Shown one piece after another: positions 1-11,769 of a stretch of DNA of 64,000 nucleotides. The notes beneath the pieces are model-generated. The model did no database searches, was not told the origin of the DNA, and was given only the letters and a program-made list of their open reading frames with translations. Source of the DNA: Datisca glomerata (lineage: Eukaryota; Streptophyta; Magnoliopsida; Cucurbitales; Datiscaceae); NCBI GenBank assembly GCA_003255025.1, contig QANY01004819.1, forward strand, positions 1,302,001-1,366,000. Direction: 5' to 3'. Numbering within the stretch: position 1 is the stretch's first letter; each line of letters begins with the position of its first letter. The translations under genes and the position numbers were made by a program.

Positions 1-119
1 CTGAAGTCTAAAAATCTCGGGCTTCAAAGAAAATGATTCAATACCCCAAACTCGTGCTTGATCATCTTCAGAATTCAAAAGTACATGAAAAAAATCATGT
101 CTAAGAGAGATGATACGTC
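1..119. other. Left flank, nothing recognised
   Basis: Short AT-rich sequence left of the CACTA-1 target site. I see no gene, repeat or RNA signal in it. Confidence 0.5.
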
Positions 120-2790
120 ATTCACTACTACAAATCTGGGTTTAGATGATAGTAGGGTATTAGCTTTTATGACATGTCTCTTAAACTGTCATCTAAAAAG
201 GCTCTATAGTGTAAAAAATTGATTTTAGCTAACATGATAGGTTTTACTTAACTTATCATAATAAGTTCACCTATTATGATAGTGAAAAACTAAGCCGTCA
301 TAACCAAGAATGCACAATAATAATCAATGACAGAGATTTTTATCAGTGTCATTGTACTAAAAATATTCAATAATTATAAAATTTCCACCTTATATGCTAA
401 CCCTAATTCCTTATCTTTCCATCTTTCACTTTTTTAGATTTAGGAATAGAGAAAGGCGATCGAGTTAGAGAACCTAGGGCTCTTCTCTTATTTCTCTTCT
501 CCTCTCTCTCTCTCTCACTCACTCTTCTCTAAGATCGAGCTTCTTTTATCTCTTGAGCCGCGACTGATGGGTTAATGGTTTGAAGTTGGTTGGACGTGCG
601 ATATGCGAGGGTCGTTGGCTCGCTGTGTTCTGTCAGGTATGGGATGCATAGGTCCTCTTTTCATCTCGCTAGGATGGTGAGCCCTCGTTTCCTGTTATCT
701 CTGCGTTTTTCCTCAAATCGCTTGATGTTGTGTTCTTATTAGTATTCGTTATCACCGGTATGCTCCGCCGTTATTTTTCTCCCCTAATCGCTTCGCTTTC
801 TTTTGACTATGTTATTTTACTATCTCTCTTTCTTCTTCTTCTTCTTCTTTTGCAATTCTTAATATTTTGATTTGATGTGTGATTGTCTAATATGTATATC
901 CACTTCCAATATTTGAAGTTGAGATCTGAAAGATTTTTTATATTATTTGTTTTCGTTAACGAAGAAAAAAGAATTTTGTGTCTTCTATATAGTTTTTAGT
1001 TCCGGGGTTGATTGGTTTTAATTTCAATTCTTGATCCGAGTTTGTTTTCAGCATAACCACACTACAACATATTTATGTTCTTTAATAGCATTGCACAACC
1101 GCATTTTTTTTATTAAAACACTAAGATAGGTCATCAATTTTGGGGAAGTTAGCGCGGAGACTAAAAGTTCAACCCCGCCTAAAATTACCCTCTCTCCGTC
1201 AACCTCTCTCAAGTCATACCTCTCTCAGCTTCAACCTTTCTTTAATATCGAACAGGGATCTTAGGGCTCAAGAATCAACTCGCTCTTTCATCTTTCTCTC
1301 AAGAAGCTCTCTCTCACACAGCGCCTCTCTTCAACCCTCACAAACTCTATGACGAAGGCCCACAAACAAATCTCTCAACGACAAAGCTCATTGAAGGGCT
1401 TTTGGGTTATGATTGATTGAGGGTCTCTCTCGGTATAGTACATCATCTCTCTGTCTCTCTCTGCTATCTCTCTTAGCTCACTCTCTCGCTCTCTCTCTCT
1501 ACAGGTTACTCGGGTATGAGTGATCTAGCCCTAATCTCATCGAGCTTGGTAATGCGGTGAACTCCTTTCAACATGAGCTCTCCTAGTCGTCTGTCAAACC
1601 TAGGGCTAGATGGTATTTGACGGTGGGTTTTAATCGTAGTCTTTTTTTCTAATTAGATAACCTTTTCTGAGTAAAAAGCTCTAAGTAGATTTATTCTGAA
1701 ATTTTTTATGAGATAATAGCAGGATTTTGCTTCTATCACAGCTTTATTATGAAATTGTTGATGTAATTCTGAAATTTTCTAGTTTCTGTAGAAGTCCTGG
1801 ATTTGGATTTAATCGTCTCTATAGAAATCTTGAAATTTATTTTTCCTGGTCACCAGCAATGAAATTGTCTAGCTACTATTCAGGAATTTTTTTCACTCAT
1901 TTAGCAAATTCTTCTCGAAATTTATTTTCTTTACAGACTATGTTTATAACGGGTTCACTCATTTAGCAAATTCTTCTTTTCTTGCTTTTTATTAGGTTAG
2001 TTTATGCTAGAAAAATCCTTCTTTCTTAGTTTTTCTCTAAACTGAAAGTTTGTAACTCTCTATGGCAGGGGAGTCACCTCGAATCCAGTGAATTTTAGTA
2101 ACGTCTTTCCACCTAACATTGTTGAAGTTGAGACTCGAAACCCTACTTTTACTGGCTATTTCTACATTTGTTGTCTTCATTATTCTCGAAGACGCTGTCT
2201 TTCTTCTTAGGTTTCTATGTTTACGAGGTAATGTATGCTCTACTTTACGGCTGATAGTCTTTGAATATCGGATACCAAGTTATTCACGTTAGTAAGTTTT
2301 CGTATAGCCCAGTTCCCATCTTTGTCCTTCCTTTAAAAAGAGTATTCATTTTGTTCTTATCCAAACACTACAAATGACCTTTGTTAATGTTAAAGGTAGT
2401 GCTTGCACAGTAGGTTATATATCTCCTGGGGTTGCAGAACTCTAGATTCAGAGTTTGATGTAGACAATATAAATTGTGATCCAAATTAATAGAAGAAAAA
2501 AGAGTTTATTGATTGAAATTATTATGATCTAAGTAAGATAATAAACAAGGTACACGATTGGCAAACCCACCCTTGAGTTTCTATAAGACCATCAAGTTGG
2601 GTCGTTGGCTCTACTTCTTAGTGGTTCTGTAAACTCTGATCACATGATATGATCTTTACATGTTCTCTGGCCATGAAATTTGAAATAGCTGCACAATTTT
2701 TGTTTTCCTTAAGGGAAGTAAATTTCTTTACCTTTATTTGTTTGGGACATTTTCTGAGCATTTGTGACATTTTCTTACGGATAAAAAAAT

Positions 2791-2999
2791 ATGTACGTGT
2801 TGGTTCATTGGCAAGCTCTAGTTGATGCTGCTAAAGCTACGCCATGCTATTGGAGGTTTATCTTACTGCAATTATTTGTCCAACAAGCTGAAGTTTTATT
2901 AGATGAAAATGGATTGACAAGTGCAGAAATTGAGGCTCTTTTGAAGGAAGCAGCTGACCTTGTTGATGAATCTATACCAAATTATCCAAATTATTACAG
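2791..2999 (+). pseudogene. Unidentified exon-like coding fragment in CACTA-3
   Basis: An open stretch of about 70 residues with convincing protein character: an amphipathic helical pattern, acidic and leucine-rich, including QQAEVLLDENGL and EIEALLKEAADL. It ends exactly at a plausible splice donor (TTACAG|GTTAGA at 2999/3000). This looks like one exon of a host gene carried by the transposon, or a piece of an element gene. I do not recognise the family. The first in-frame ATG is at 2791, but an exon could begin upstream. Confidence 0.4.
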
Positions 3000-4569
3000 G
3001 TTAGAGAATTGAAGCATTGTGCTTGTGCATCTCATGCAGGGAATCTGGATTAGCAACAATTTTGCATTTGGCTAGTTTTTCATAACATTTCAGAGTTGAA
3101 ATCCTAATTGTTTCTTTTACCTTTTGTTGTTTTGATCGTCGCCTTTGGAATATTTTTTTGATATTTTCTTTAAAGCCAAATTGGAAACATTTTATTCCGA
3201 CTATATGTAATGTGTTGATTGCAGTACCTATTAAGAGGCAATGTACTTGATTGGATATAGAGAAATGGTTTTTCAAGTTTTTATTAAATCTGCCCAACTT
3301 GCTTCTTTGGTTTTTTTAGTTCGATTTTCTCTTGTTGAATGATTGAGTAAAATGATGAATATATACAAGATATAGTTAGGAAATCATATTTCCTTTGCTT
3401 TTTCATTTTCCATGTCCATAATCTGGATCAGTCAAGCTAATAAATAGAGTAGCATTATTTCTTTTCATTTTCCTCTATTTATACTTCTGGTTATGTTATA
3501 CTTCATGCATATCACTTGTTAAATTTTAAAACCCTCGGTTATTCAGAGGCCCTGGCATTTGGTGGTTGAGCTGGATTTCCATTAGGAGCTTATATGCTTG
3601 AGGTTTCAGTAACTTATGATTTCTTGAAGCATTTGTTTGAGGTATTTGGTGGTTGAGCTAGATTTTGATTAGGAGCTTATTTGTTATCTATTAAAGTTGT
3701 AAGTGGAAGTTAAGGCTCGTTGTGGGAGCTTCAAAGTGTTACTATATTGGGTGTTTAAGTGCATCAAGACATGTTTGAGATTACTACTCAAAAATGTATC
3801 ATCATAGTTGAATATTTTAATGTGTCATGTATTTTCTGAATTGATTATCTGTTGCTTGGTTTATATTTGTTGTCTTTTCTTTGACCAGGACATAAAAAAA
3901 CTTGCTGATAAAAAAGGTTATTGATTTGATTAGTATGTGGAGTTCTTATTGTTTCTAAATTAAGTTTTTGCTATTTCACTTTTGTTACTTGGGAGCTTGA
4001 GTGAGATTAGTAAGTTTTTTCTCATTTTTGAACCATTGTTTGGTATTTCTCTGCAGATTCTGAAATGTTGTCTACTAAAGATAGAACCAAAGTTACTGAA
4101 AAATGTGGATGTTCCTTACGACGTTATAAATAGTATTTGATGGTCTTTTAAATCCTATAGACATGCTTCTATGATTTAATTTAAAAATAGTATATTTGAT
4201 TAATAGCAATCACGGTTTGTATCACTTTTGATAGTCTATGGTTTATTTTATGTCTTATTTTCCTTTTCAACCTATCTTCGACTTGTCTCGAGTTACTTCT
4301 TCCGCTCTCTTAACAATCTATATTTCTTGGAGGTCAGTAATTGAATTCTAAGAAGTCCATTTGTTATGAGATTCTTAACCATGAACCAAAAATTTACTGA
4401 AAATGACTTCAAATTTGTTCTAAATTTTTGTTTGTTTGATAGATTATTGACTGTAAAATCATCTATTGAAAGTATTATTTAAGTTATTTATATCCAATTT
4501 TTCTCAATTTTTTGTTGTTTTAGTGAATAATCGTTGGTTGCATGTGATCATTTAGATTGAACTATTTGG

Positions 4570-4752
4570 AATAAGGACATTGCCCCTTCATCTGAATGGA
4601 TCATCCACGCTTTGGTACAACACTTTGATCTTGTCCTTAAGTATCACCAAGGCAATTACCTTCGCCACCACCTCCTCACCGAGGAAAACCATCAAGTGGA
4701 CATCCTAGGGTACCTCCACCTTCAATACCTAGATGTGAATTTATATTAGATT
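4570..4752 (+). other. Short open stretch in CACTA-3, unidentified
   Basis: About 58 codons without a stop, biased in composition (many CAC, CTC and ACC codons) and unlike the AT-rich surroundings. It contains the peptides SSEWIIHALVQHFD and YLRHHLLTEEN. No initiator ATG or clear splice sites were seen. It may be a fragment of a captured gene or of an element protein; the origin is unknown. Confidence 0.25.
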
Positions 4753-4959
4753 TTAGTTTTTTTGGATAAATTACTTTTGTTTGCTCTATATAAAAATCAA
4801 TATGTAATTATTATTTTGAGATTGATTTTTAGTAGATAACTAGTATGTAACAATTTTGACTAATTAAATAAAATAATATCTTTTATATCTGTCCAATTGT
4901 AAGTATAAGTAATAAAAAAGTTATAAAAAGTATTTTTAAGAAACAAGTAATGAAAATGT

Positions 4960-5250
4960 ATGAAAGACCTACTATAGCATTTATAAAATGCTATGAAAGA
5001 TCTACGATTGCATTTATAAAACACTGTAAAAAACTGATTACATCATTTATAAAACGCTATGAAAGCCTTTTATAGCGTTTAAAAACTATATGAAAGGCTT
5101 TTAACAGCATTTAAAAAATGCTATCGTAGGCTTTTTATAGCGTTTAAAAAATGCTATCATAGGTAACGAACTTTTAATAACATCGGTATACATAGCATTT
5201 TTGGAAACGCTATCAAAACCTTATTATAGTGTTTTTTGGCCGTTATCGTA
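4960..5250. repeat. Subterminal repeats of CACTA-3
   Basis: Seven or so degenerate copies of a 35-40 bp motif built on 'ATAGCGTTTAAAAAATGCTAT' variants, itself near-palindromic. Clusters like this are the usual transposase-binding subterminal repeats of CACTA elements. The same motif recurs at 20395-20720. Confidence 0.75.
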
Positions 5251-5749
5251 ACCTTTTTTTATTGTAGTGCCAGCTGGGTTATCATATAGTGTAGTGCCTA
5301 GAGGTTTTGCTTGGTTTTATGGAATAAGTTTTTTAATTAACCGAATTTGATAGTGTACCAATCATTTGACACTCTAGAATTGCATGGTGATTGTGTGTTT
5401 CTTACTGTGCTTCAGCTCTATATGGCTAGTTTCAGTATTTCAATTATATCTTCACCTGATGTATAAATGTTTGTGCTTGCAGAGTAGAATATTACATGCT
5501 TCTCAAACTCCAAGGGTATTGCTGATATCAATGGTTTTTTAATTCTGGGTCACTACCGGTATAGTTTGTCTAATGTCTTTCAAATATTTAAGGAAGAAAC
5601 CCAGATCTTGATTTCTATTATGAGTTATTCTGGTTACTCTATTGTGTTTTTAGCTTACATTGTTACTGCTCTGTAATTTTCTTATTTTTTCCAAAGATAA
5701 ACACATCTTAGTTTGGTTCATCACACCGTACTTTCTTTCTTGTGAGCAG

Positions 5750-7593
5750 AAATGGTAAAGAAACGGCTTTTGATCTTGTCAATGTTGCAACAAGTGACAA
5801 ACTTGTTGAGATGGATTGGATAAAAACATTGAAATCTATGAATCAGTTGCTCGTAATAAGAGGTATGACAGAACTAATTATTTCAAAAAATTTCCTATTA
5901 ACATCTCCTTTTAAAAAGCACATCAATATAATTATCTTTTTTCTTTCATACATCCTGGATTTGTCTTCATATTTTAATTTTTTGAGGCAGAAGATATAGT
6001 TGAGTCATTGGCAACATCAATTTTTCTTATTATTCCTATCATGTCCCATTTATCTGGCATTTTAGTTTTGTCCCTTCTAATAGTACATGCAACCGCTACA
6101 CCCTTTCATATTTCTGCTATAAATAGGTGCCTTTAGGAATGATATTCTTTGAACTTTTTTCGGTGAAGGTAGGTGTTGTGTTAGTAACCAAAGTAATACA
6201 AAGTGGTACCAAGAGAAGGTGAAAAAAAAAGGGAACTAAAGTAGTAGTATTCTCGAGTTCCTACTAATTTCCAGCTGAAGATAATCAGTTCCCGCATGAT
6301 AGAAATTGCATTTCACTTGGTTGTTGAAATTTCACTTCGCTTAAGTTTTATTGGGGAGTAAGTTTCCTTCTTTTTCAACTTTGTTTTTAGCCAACATAAT
6401 AACTAGAGATGTTTACTCTTTGTTATCATTTCATGGGTTTTGTTGTGAAGCTTACAAGAAGCGAGCTATACTTTGGTAGAATGTCTTACTTGATGCTCTC
6501 TGGGTGATTTCGTCGGAGTAGAATTCTATAACTTTTGATGACATTTCTTCGGATGCTAATTTTTTTGGGATGGGGTTATTTTTATGGTTTCGATATGGGC
6601 ACACACTTTTAAGTTCTTTTAGAACTTGCTACTTTTTAGTTTCTTGTCAAATTGGAGGGTCGTCCATTTTTTAACTACTCTTCTTCTTTTACAATCTATT
6701 TGAGGATGTTTTATTCTATTTTATTCATTTCACTTTATTTTAATATAATTTTTGTTTCATTTTATAAAAATTTATCCTTCCATGACGTATATTCTTGATT
6801 CAATATATGCAGACTAGCTAAAGACATGATCAAAGCTATTAAAAAACGTCTGGGGAGTAAAAACTCAAATACCCAACTTTATGCAGTTATGGTGAGTATA
6901 TGCCACTATTATAAACAACCTTTTGATGAATATGATGATTATGATGATTTCATCATTTTATCTTATTTTACCCCAACAATCCTCAAGAAAGTAAAATAAC
7001 GGGGGGGAAAAGATGAGGAAAATCATTATTGTTTTCTTTTCCCCTTAATCGTGGTGATGTCTATGATTTTATTTTATGGATAAATAAGAGTGTATGTGTA
7101 ATTACTCAAGAAAGAAGGACTAAAAAAGGGTTGTACAAAAAGGGTGAGAAACCAAGATTCAGTTTGTTAAGAAAATTGACTGGTTTTGAATATTGCTCCA
7201 GCTAATGCCACGACTGTTGCAATATGTCCTACATGAGACAACTGGATATTGGATAGGTCTAGCGTTTAAACTCCAGTGTGGCCCCTAGGAACTCAAACTC
7301 ACAAACTAATTTTCAAATGTTAAGACCTTAGAAAGAACCCTCAGATCACGGGCAAGAGTTCTTACTTCTGCAGAACTCTTGAGAGTTAGCATTTTAATTT
7401 TTTAATTTTCCCTATGACATGTTATTTTATAACCAAAATACAACTAGACCAATTGATATAATGTCTACTATACTATTTCTTATATCTTCTTCTGGATGCC
7501 ACACAGACATTCTTTGGTGGCGCTTTGGGAAAGTTCCCTCAGTACTACAATGCGTATTATGAGTTGGTGGTAGGTACATATATACAACAAATC
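5750..7593 (+). pseudogene. TOM1-like (TOL) VHS-domain gene fragments captured by CACTA-1
   Basis: Three exon-like blocks in the same order as in plant TOM1-like VHS proteins, which sort ubiquitinated membrane cargo. Block 1 (5750-5862) has ATSDKLVEMDW, resembling the VHS start ATSDxLIGPDW; it follows TGTGAGCAG and ends at a GTATGA donor. Block 2 (6813-6891) reads [16 protein letters not shown], close to the VHS helix AKDVVKGIKKRIGSRN, preceded by ATATGCAG and followed by GTGAGT. Block 3 (from about 7489) has [18 protein letters not shown], matching the VHS end FGGxxxRYPQYYxxYxEL. The exon coding for the middle of the domain is missing, and joining block 1 to block 2 as marked gives a stop at once. 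This is therefore a non-functional transduplicated copy, not a working gene. Family assignment is from remembered consensus. Confidence 0.75.
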
Positions 7594-8069
7594 GACCTTC
7601 TTGGGCACTTTTTTATTATAAAGAAGATACTTTGATAACCTTCTTATCAGAAATATATTCAACTTCAAAATCAAGTAGATCTTATTATATCTCTTGAACA
7701 TAACAGACTCTGGTAATAAACGCTTATGTTTCTGCAAGATCATAGTGACGTTGATAGATGGAAATTGTTGTGATAACTTTTATAGCTTTAAGACTAAAAC
7801 ACTTACCTCTTAACTGCTAGGCAACTACTAGCTTATAAATTTTGAGATGTTAAATATCTTTGATACTTAGGACTTGGGAGGGTATCTTGAGGATTTTATT
7901 GCGATAGTCTGTTACTGGAATGACTGAGTAATATATTTTTTTAACTATTAGACAATAGTTAATTCTATGAAAGACTCCTTGTGTTTTGAAATCTATTTCA
8001 TCGATTACATTTAGTTAGTCTTTTACTATATTGAACTTTGACTCTCTTGTATTGAATATATTGTTGTCA

Positions 8070-8335
8070 TGGAAAGGCATTTGCCTTTCGAGGCATCCTA
8101 TGATGACGGGGATTCCTCGTCATCTAGAGGCTTTTCGCGACATCTTATGCTGATGGGGATTCCCCGTCATCTTAAAGTTTTTCACGGCATCCTATGATGA
8201 CAGGTATTTCTCGTCATCTTAATGTTATTTGTGGTATCATATTATGACGGTTTTTGTTAAAAAAAAAAAATGATAACCCGATAGATGACAGTCGGATAGC
8301 CGTCATTATAGGATTATAATGACGGATTTTGACCA
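8070..8335. repeat. Right subterminal repeats of CACTA-1
   Basis: Four or five copies of an approximately 58-60 bp unit containing 'GATGACGGGGATTCCTCGTCATC' variants. Each unit is itself an inverted repeat. These are typical CACTA subterminal binding-site clusters. Confidence 0.75.
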
Positions 8336-8365
8336 TCATCTAACCCCATTTTTGTAGTAGTGATT

Positions 8366-8744
8366 GAGCATTAAGCTTCCAAATGGATTGAAGCTTTTAT
8401 TTAAGTGCTGCGAGTTTCCATGGTTCATCTCATTTTGACAAAAAAAGCGTGATCAGTAAGTGAATGACTATAGAGTTTCAATCGTTATTCATAGGCTTTC
8501 GGGTTGATTGAGATTGCAACAAAGTCACATTTTCTCTTTGACAGGGAAGAAACTGGAACACTAACTGAAGATGCGGCTTGACACATGACTTCATGAAGAG
8601 TGATCCGCAGAAGAGGACATATATTATGTTCTTTTTTTATTGAATAGAGTATTATGTGAGAGTGTAACTCCGGAAAAAGATCCATTAACATTGACATGTT
8701 CATGATAGTAGGAGGTTAACCAAACTTGATCAGCAAAAACAACA
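8366..8744. other. Intergenic, nothing recognised
   Basis: About 380 bp between CACTA-1 and the T-poor repeat. Short open frames here have no coding character. Confidence 0.4.
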
Positions 8745-9460
8745 TTGACGGCCCACTAGCAGCACTGTTCTCGACCCCCGAACAGCAAACACCCACGAAC
8801 ACCACGATAAAGCAGCAAAACCCACGCAAATAGAACATAAAGAGTGATCAGAGCAAACAAAGCAAACAACAGAATAGAGTACCCACGGCAAAAAGAGAAC
8901 CCACGCACAGTCACGCCAGACGAGCACCAACGGCAAACGAACGAACGAAAACCAATGCCAGACGAGCAAGAACGAACATCCACGACAAACGAGCACAGAA
9001 CGGACACCCACACCAGACGAACGAGCACCCACGCCAGACGAACAGAGATGCCAGATGAGCACATACAAGCATAGAATGAACACCTACGCCAAACGAACAG
9101 ACGAACAAGCACAGATGAACACTCTACGCCATACCAACATACGAACACCCGACGAACACCGATGAACAAGCACATACGAACAGACCAAACACAGAATGAG
9201 CACAGACGAACAAACCGACAGACGAATAAGCTCAGACGAACATCTGACGCCAGACGAATACCCACGGCACGGCAGACGAGCACTGAACGAACACAGATTG
9301 AGCACCCACGCCAGACTAGCACAGACGAGAACCACGCCAGACGAGCATAGAGCGAACGAGACCTAATCGCCAGAATGAACGAACGAATGAACGAACCAGC
9401 GACGGGCACCCACGACAAACACTCCCGACGAACGAACCTCGAGACCTAATTGCCTAAACC
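8745..9460. repeat. T-poor degenerate tandem repeat (ACGAACGAGCAC / CACGCCAGACGA)
   Basis: About 700 bp made of diverged copies of short units such as CCACGCCAGACGA, ACGAACGAACGA and GAGCACAGACGAAC. The + strand is strikingly poor in T, so stop codons are rare in several frames on both strands and long overlapping open frames result. The open frames look like a by-product of composition, not genes. The block ends near a CTAAACCCTAATCG sequence. Confidence 0.7.
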
Positions 9461-10714
9461 CTAATCGAAAAGAAAATCATTATTTACTGATTTTGATGAT
9501 TACATGTATTTAATAAAATCAGTAAAAAAAAAAAACACGTGAATTTCACCTAAATTAGATTACTATTACTGAAAACTGGATAAGTCATTATCTTCTTCAT
9601 GGTTATTGTTCATCACCCTTCTCAAGTGAGCCCCACTCACTCATTACTCATCCCTCTCCTTCCCAATATTACCTTTTTATTTTTTTATTTTTTTTATTTT
9701 TGCCTTTTTGTGTAAATTATCTCACAACATTTAGACGGTTTGTTTATTTATTTACATATATTTTAAACATAATTTCATTAAGAATTTAAACTTTCCTGGT
9801 GTATCTAAATTGGGCAATTGACATGCAAAATGGGGTTAATGATTTTGCAATTCATAGTCCCACTACTGATCTTTGAGATTTTCTTTTAGGTAACTGAAGT
9901 GCATTTTAGACAGATATAATAAAGATTGTGCATGTTATATTGCTATTATTTATTTTAAAATATAATTTTGAACATTTCATTTTTTTTACAATCCAGAGAA
10001 TTACATTATAGAGTGTACTTTTAAATAATTAAATAAAATATTTATAAATTAAAAGTTTCAAGTTAATAATAATGCAAATTAGTTCATAGAACTATTAAAA
10101 TAACATATCATAAAATGAAAAAAAAAATCTTCTAAGGCTGAACTGCTAATTATATAAGTTTGATTATGATTTTTGATGGTTTGAAACAGATCTCAAAGAC
10201 AATAACATCGTATTTGTTTTCGATTACAAAACAGATAGCAAGACATATCTAAAGGAAAAAATATCTTCTTTTCTTTCCTTTACCTTTACATTTTTATCTA
10301 CTTTTTTCTCTTTACGGTTTAGTAAACATGTAAATAATTATAACATTTAAAGGTAAGTGAATAGGGTGTTTCATTGCTAATTTTAGAAGTTCATGCATGA
10401 CAAATTTGAAATTTTAAGGCCTAGGAGCAAACTATTCAATATGTATTTTTTTCCTATATGATTAGTCTAGAAATTTGCAAAAAAAATAGTGAGATTTATT
10501 TTGGGTCATCAAGCTTTTATGTTTCCAAATTCAGTCTATATTAGCTTAATTTTCAGTAGTCCTAGTATACTTTAAAATGCTACAATCAAATTATAGTAAA
10601 CTCAAATTTTAAAACTTATTTATGTTCTTCATAACCTGAATAATTAACAGTCTAAACTATAAAAATATAGAAAACTTTTAAGTTTGTAACTAACCTGAAT
10701 AAAAGGTTAAAATA
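9461..10714. other. AT-rich intergenic DNA
   Basis: No gene, RNA or element end was recognised. It contains homopolymer runs (A12 near 9521) and low-complexity AT tracts only. Confidence 0.5.
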
Positions 10715-11769
10715 TAAAATACACTCATGCAATTTGATCAAAGTGTAAACTATACCCCTATACTTTTTTTTCATATTTTTATACTCATACACTTTGACTA
10801 AACTGTAAAATATATTTTAGTATTTTTTTTATTAAATCTAACAGAAAATTAACTCCATCCATTTCCCTCCATTTCCGTCCATTTCCTTCAATTTTCGTCC
10901 ATTTCCTTCAATTTCCTCCATTACTTCCCTTCATTTCTATTATTTCCCTCCATTTACCTACACTACTTTGCCCTTATAAATAACCCTCTTATTCCCCTCC
11001 TTTTTAAGCCCTCACTTCAATTTCAACATATTTTTCAGATCTAATTTCTTACCATGTAAGAAGGAAATCTACTTCGTTACTGAAATTTTGTTACTTTTTG
11101 TTCATGTGTTAAAAAAATTGCTTCATTCTGTACTAAAAAACTGATTGTAAAAAAAGTTGCTTCATTTCTTCTGTAAAAAAAACTGTTTCACAAAAAAAAT
11201 TGCACCTAAAATGGCTTATATTCATTATCTCATAAATTCACAAAATATACAGATCCAACCAAAATAGCCAGCATCTCATACATAAATTCACAAAATAGCT
11301 AGCATCTCAGACATAAATTCACAAAATAATATGCATATCATCAAATATCACAACCAATACCACATATTTCTAATTGCATTCTTTTTTCTTCCTAGGACTA
11401 CTAGTCAGAATTGATTTCTTACTAGGACTTCTTCTAGGAAGTTGGACAACACTTTTCTTGAGATCCATGCACAATAGTTGAAGGTCTTTGAGATCCTATC
11501 ACATCACTCGTAATTCTTCAAACTTATTCAATAAGATGATTATTAAATAATAAAAACTAATAATAAATGTAAACGATAAATTTTAACGATACGTACTAGT
11601 AATGTAGTCCTCGTCGTAGCAGATGATTGGTCTCCAATACTCTAAGATTGGTGCATACTAGCAACAACTTAAACAAAATTTAATAAATTTATATTACAAT
11701 TATTTAATAAGATTATATTGAAATTATTTAATAAGATTATATTAAAATACATACAGTCTTCTTTCGAAT

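Larger units (their letters stand above)
1060..5269. mobile_element. CACTA-3, nested inside CACTA-1
   Basis: The left end is CACTACAACATATTT and the inverted right end is CACTACAATAAAAAAAGG. The flanks are CCA at 1057-1059 and CCA at 5270-5272, a perfect 3-bp target duplication. The insertion lies wholly within CACTA-1, so it is younger. Its right subterminal region is packed with 'tatagcgtttaaaaaatgct'-like repeats of the same family as those in CACTA-2 at 20.4 kb. Internal sequence includes a CT-rich leader-like stretch (1140-1510) and two unidentified exon-like open stretches (2791-2999 and about 4570-4752). No transposase was recognised in its 4,210 bp. Confidence 0.9.
123..8362. mobile_element. 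CACTA-1 (En/Spm-type DNA transposon) carrying host gene fragments
   Basis: The left end reads CACTACTACAAATCTGGG and the inverted right end reads CACTACTACAAAAATGGGG. The match continues into a TTAGATGAT block, giving an imperfect terminal inverted repeat of about 30 bp. The flanking bases are ATT at 120-122 and ATT at 8363-8365, the 3-bp duplication typical of the CACTA superfamily. The span is 8,240 bp, of which 1060-5272 is a later CACTA insertion, so the original element was about 4.0 kb. I find no TNP2-like transposase, so the element is probably non-autonomous. Its right half carries exon-like pieces of a TOM1-like VHS gene (see 5750-7593). The left part (430-1059) is CT-rich and resembles a leader region. 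The edges are very secure; the lack of transposase rests on reading alone. Confidence 0.93.

Noticed and set aside
8730..9418. Overlapping minus- and plus-strand open frames of 60-220 codons
   Set aside because: They exist because the strand is almost free of T. The translations are low-complexity, have no domain, and overlap in most frames.
9440..9475. Telomere-like CTAAACCCTAA
   Set aside because: A single unit only, not an array.
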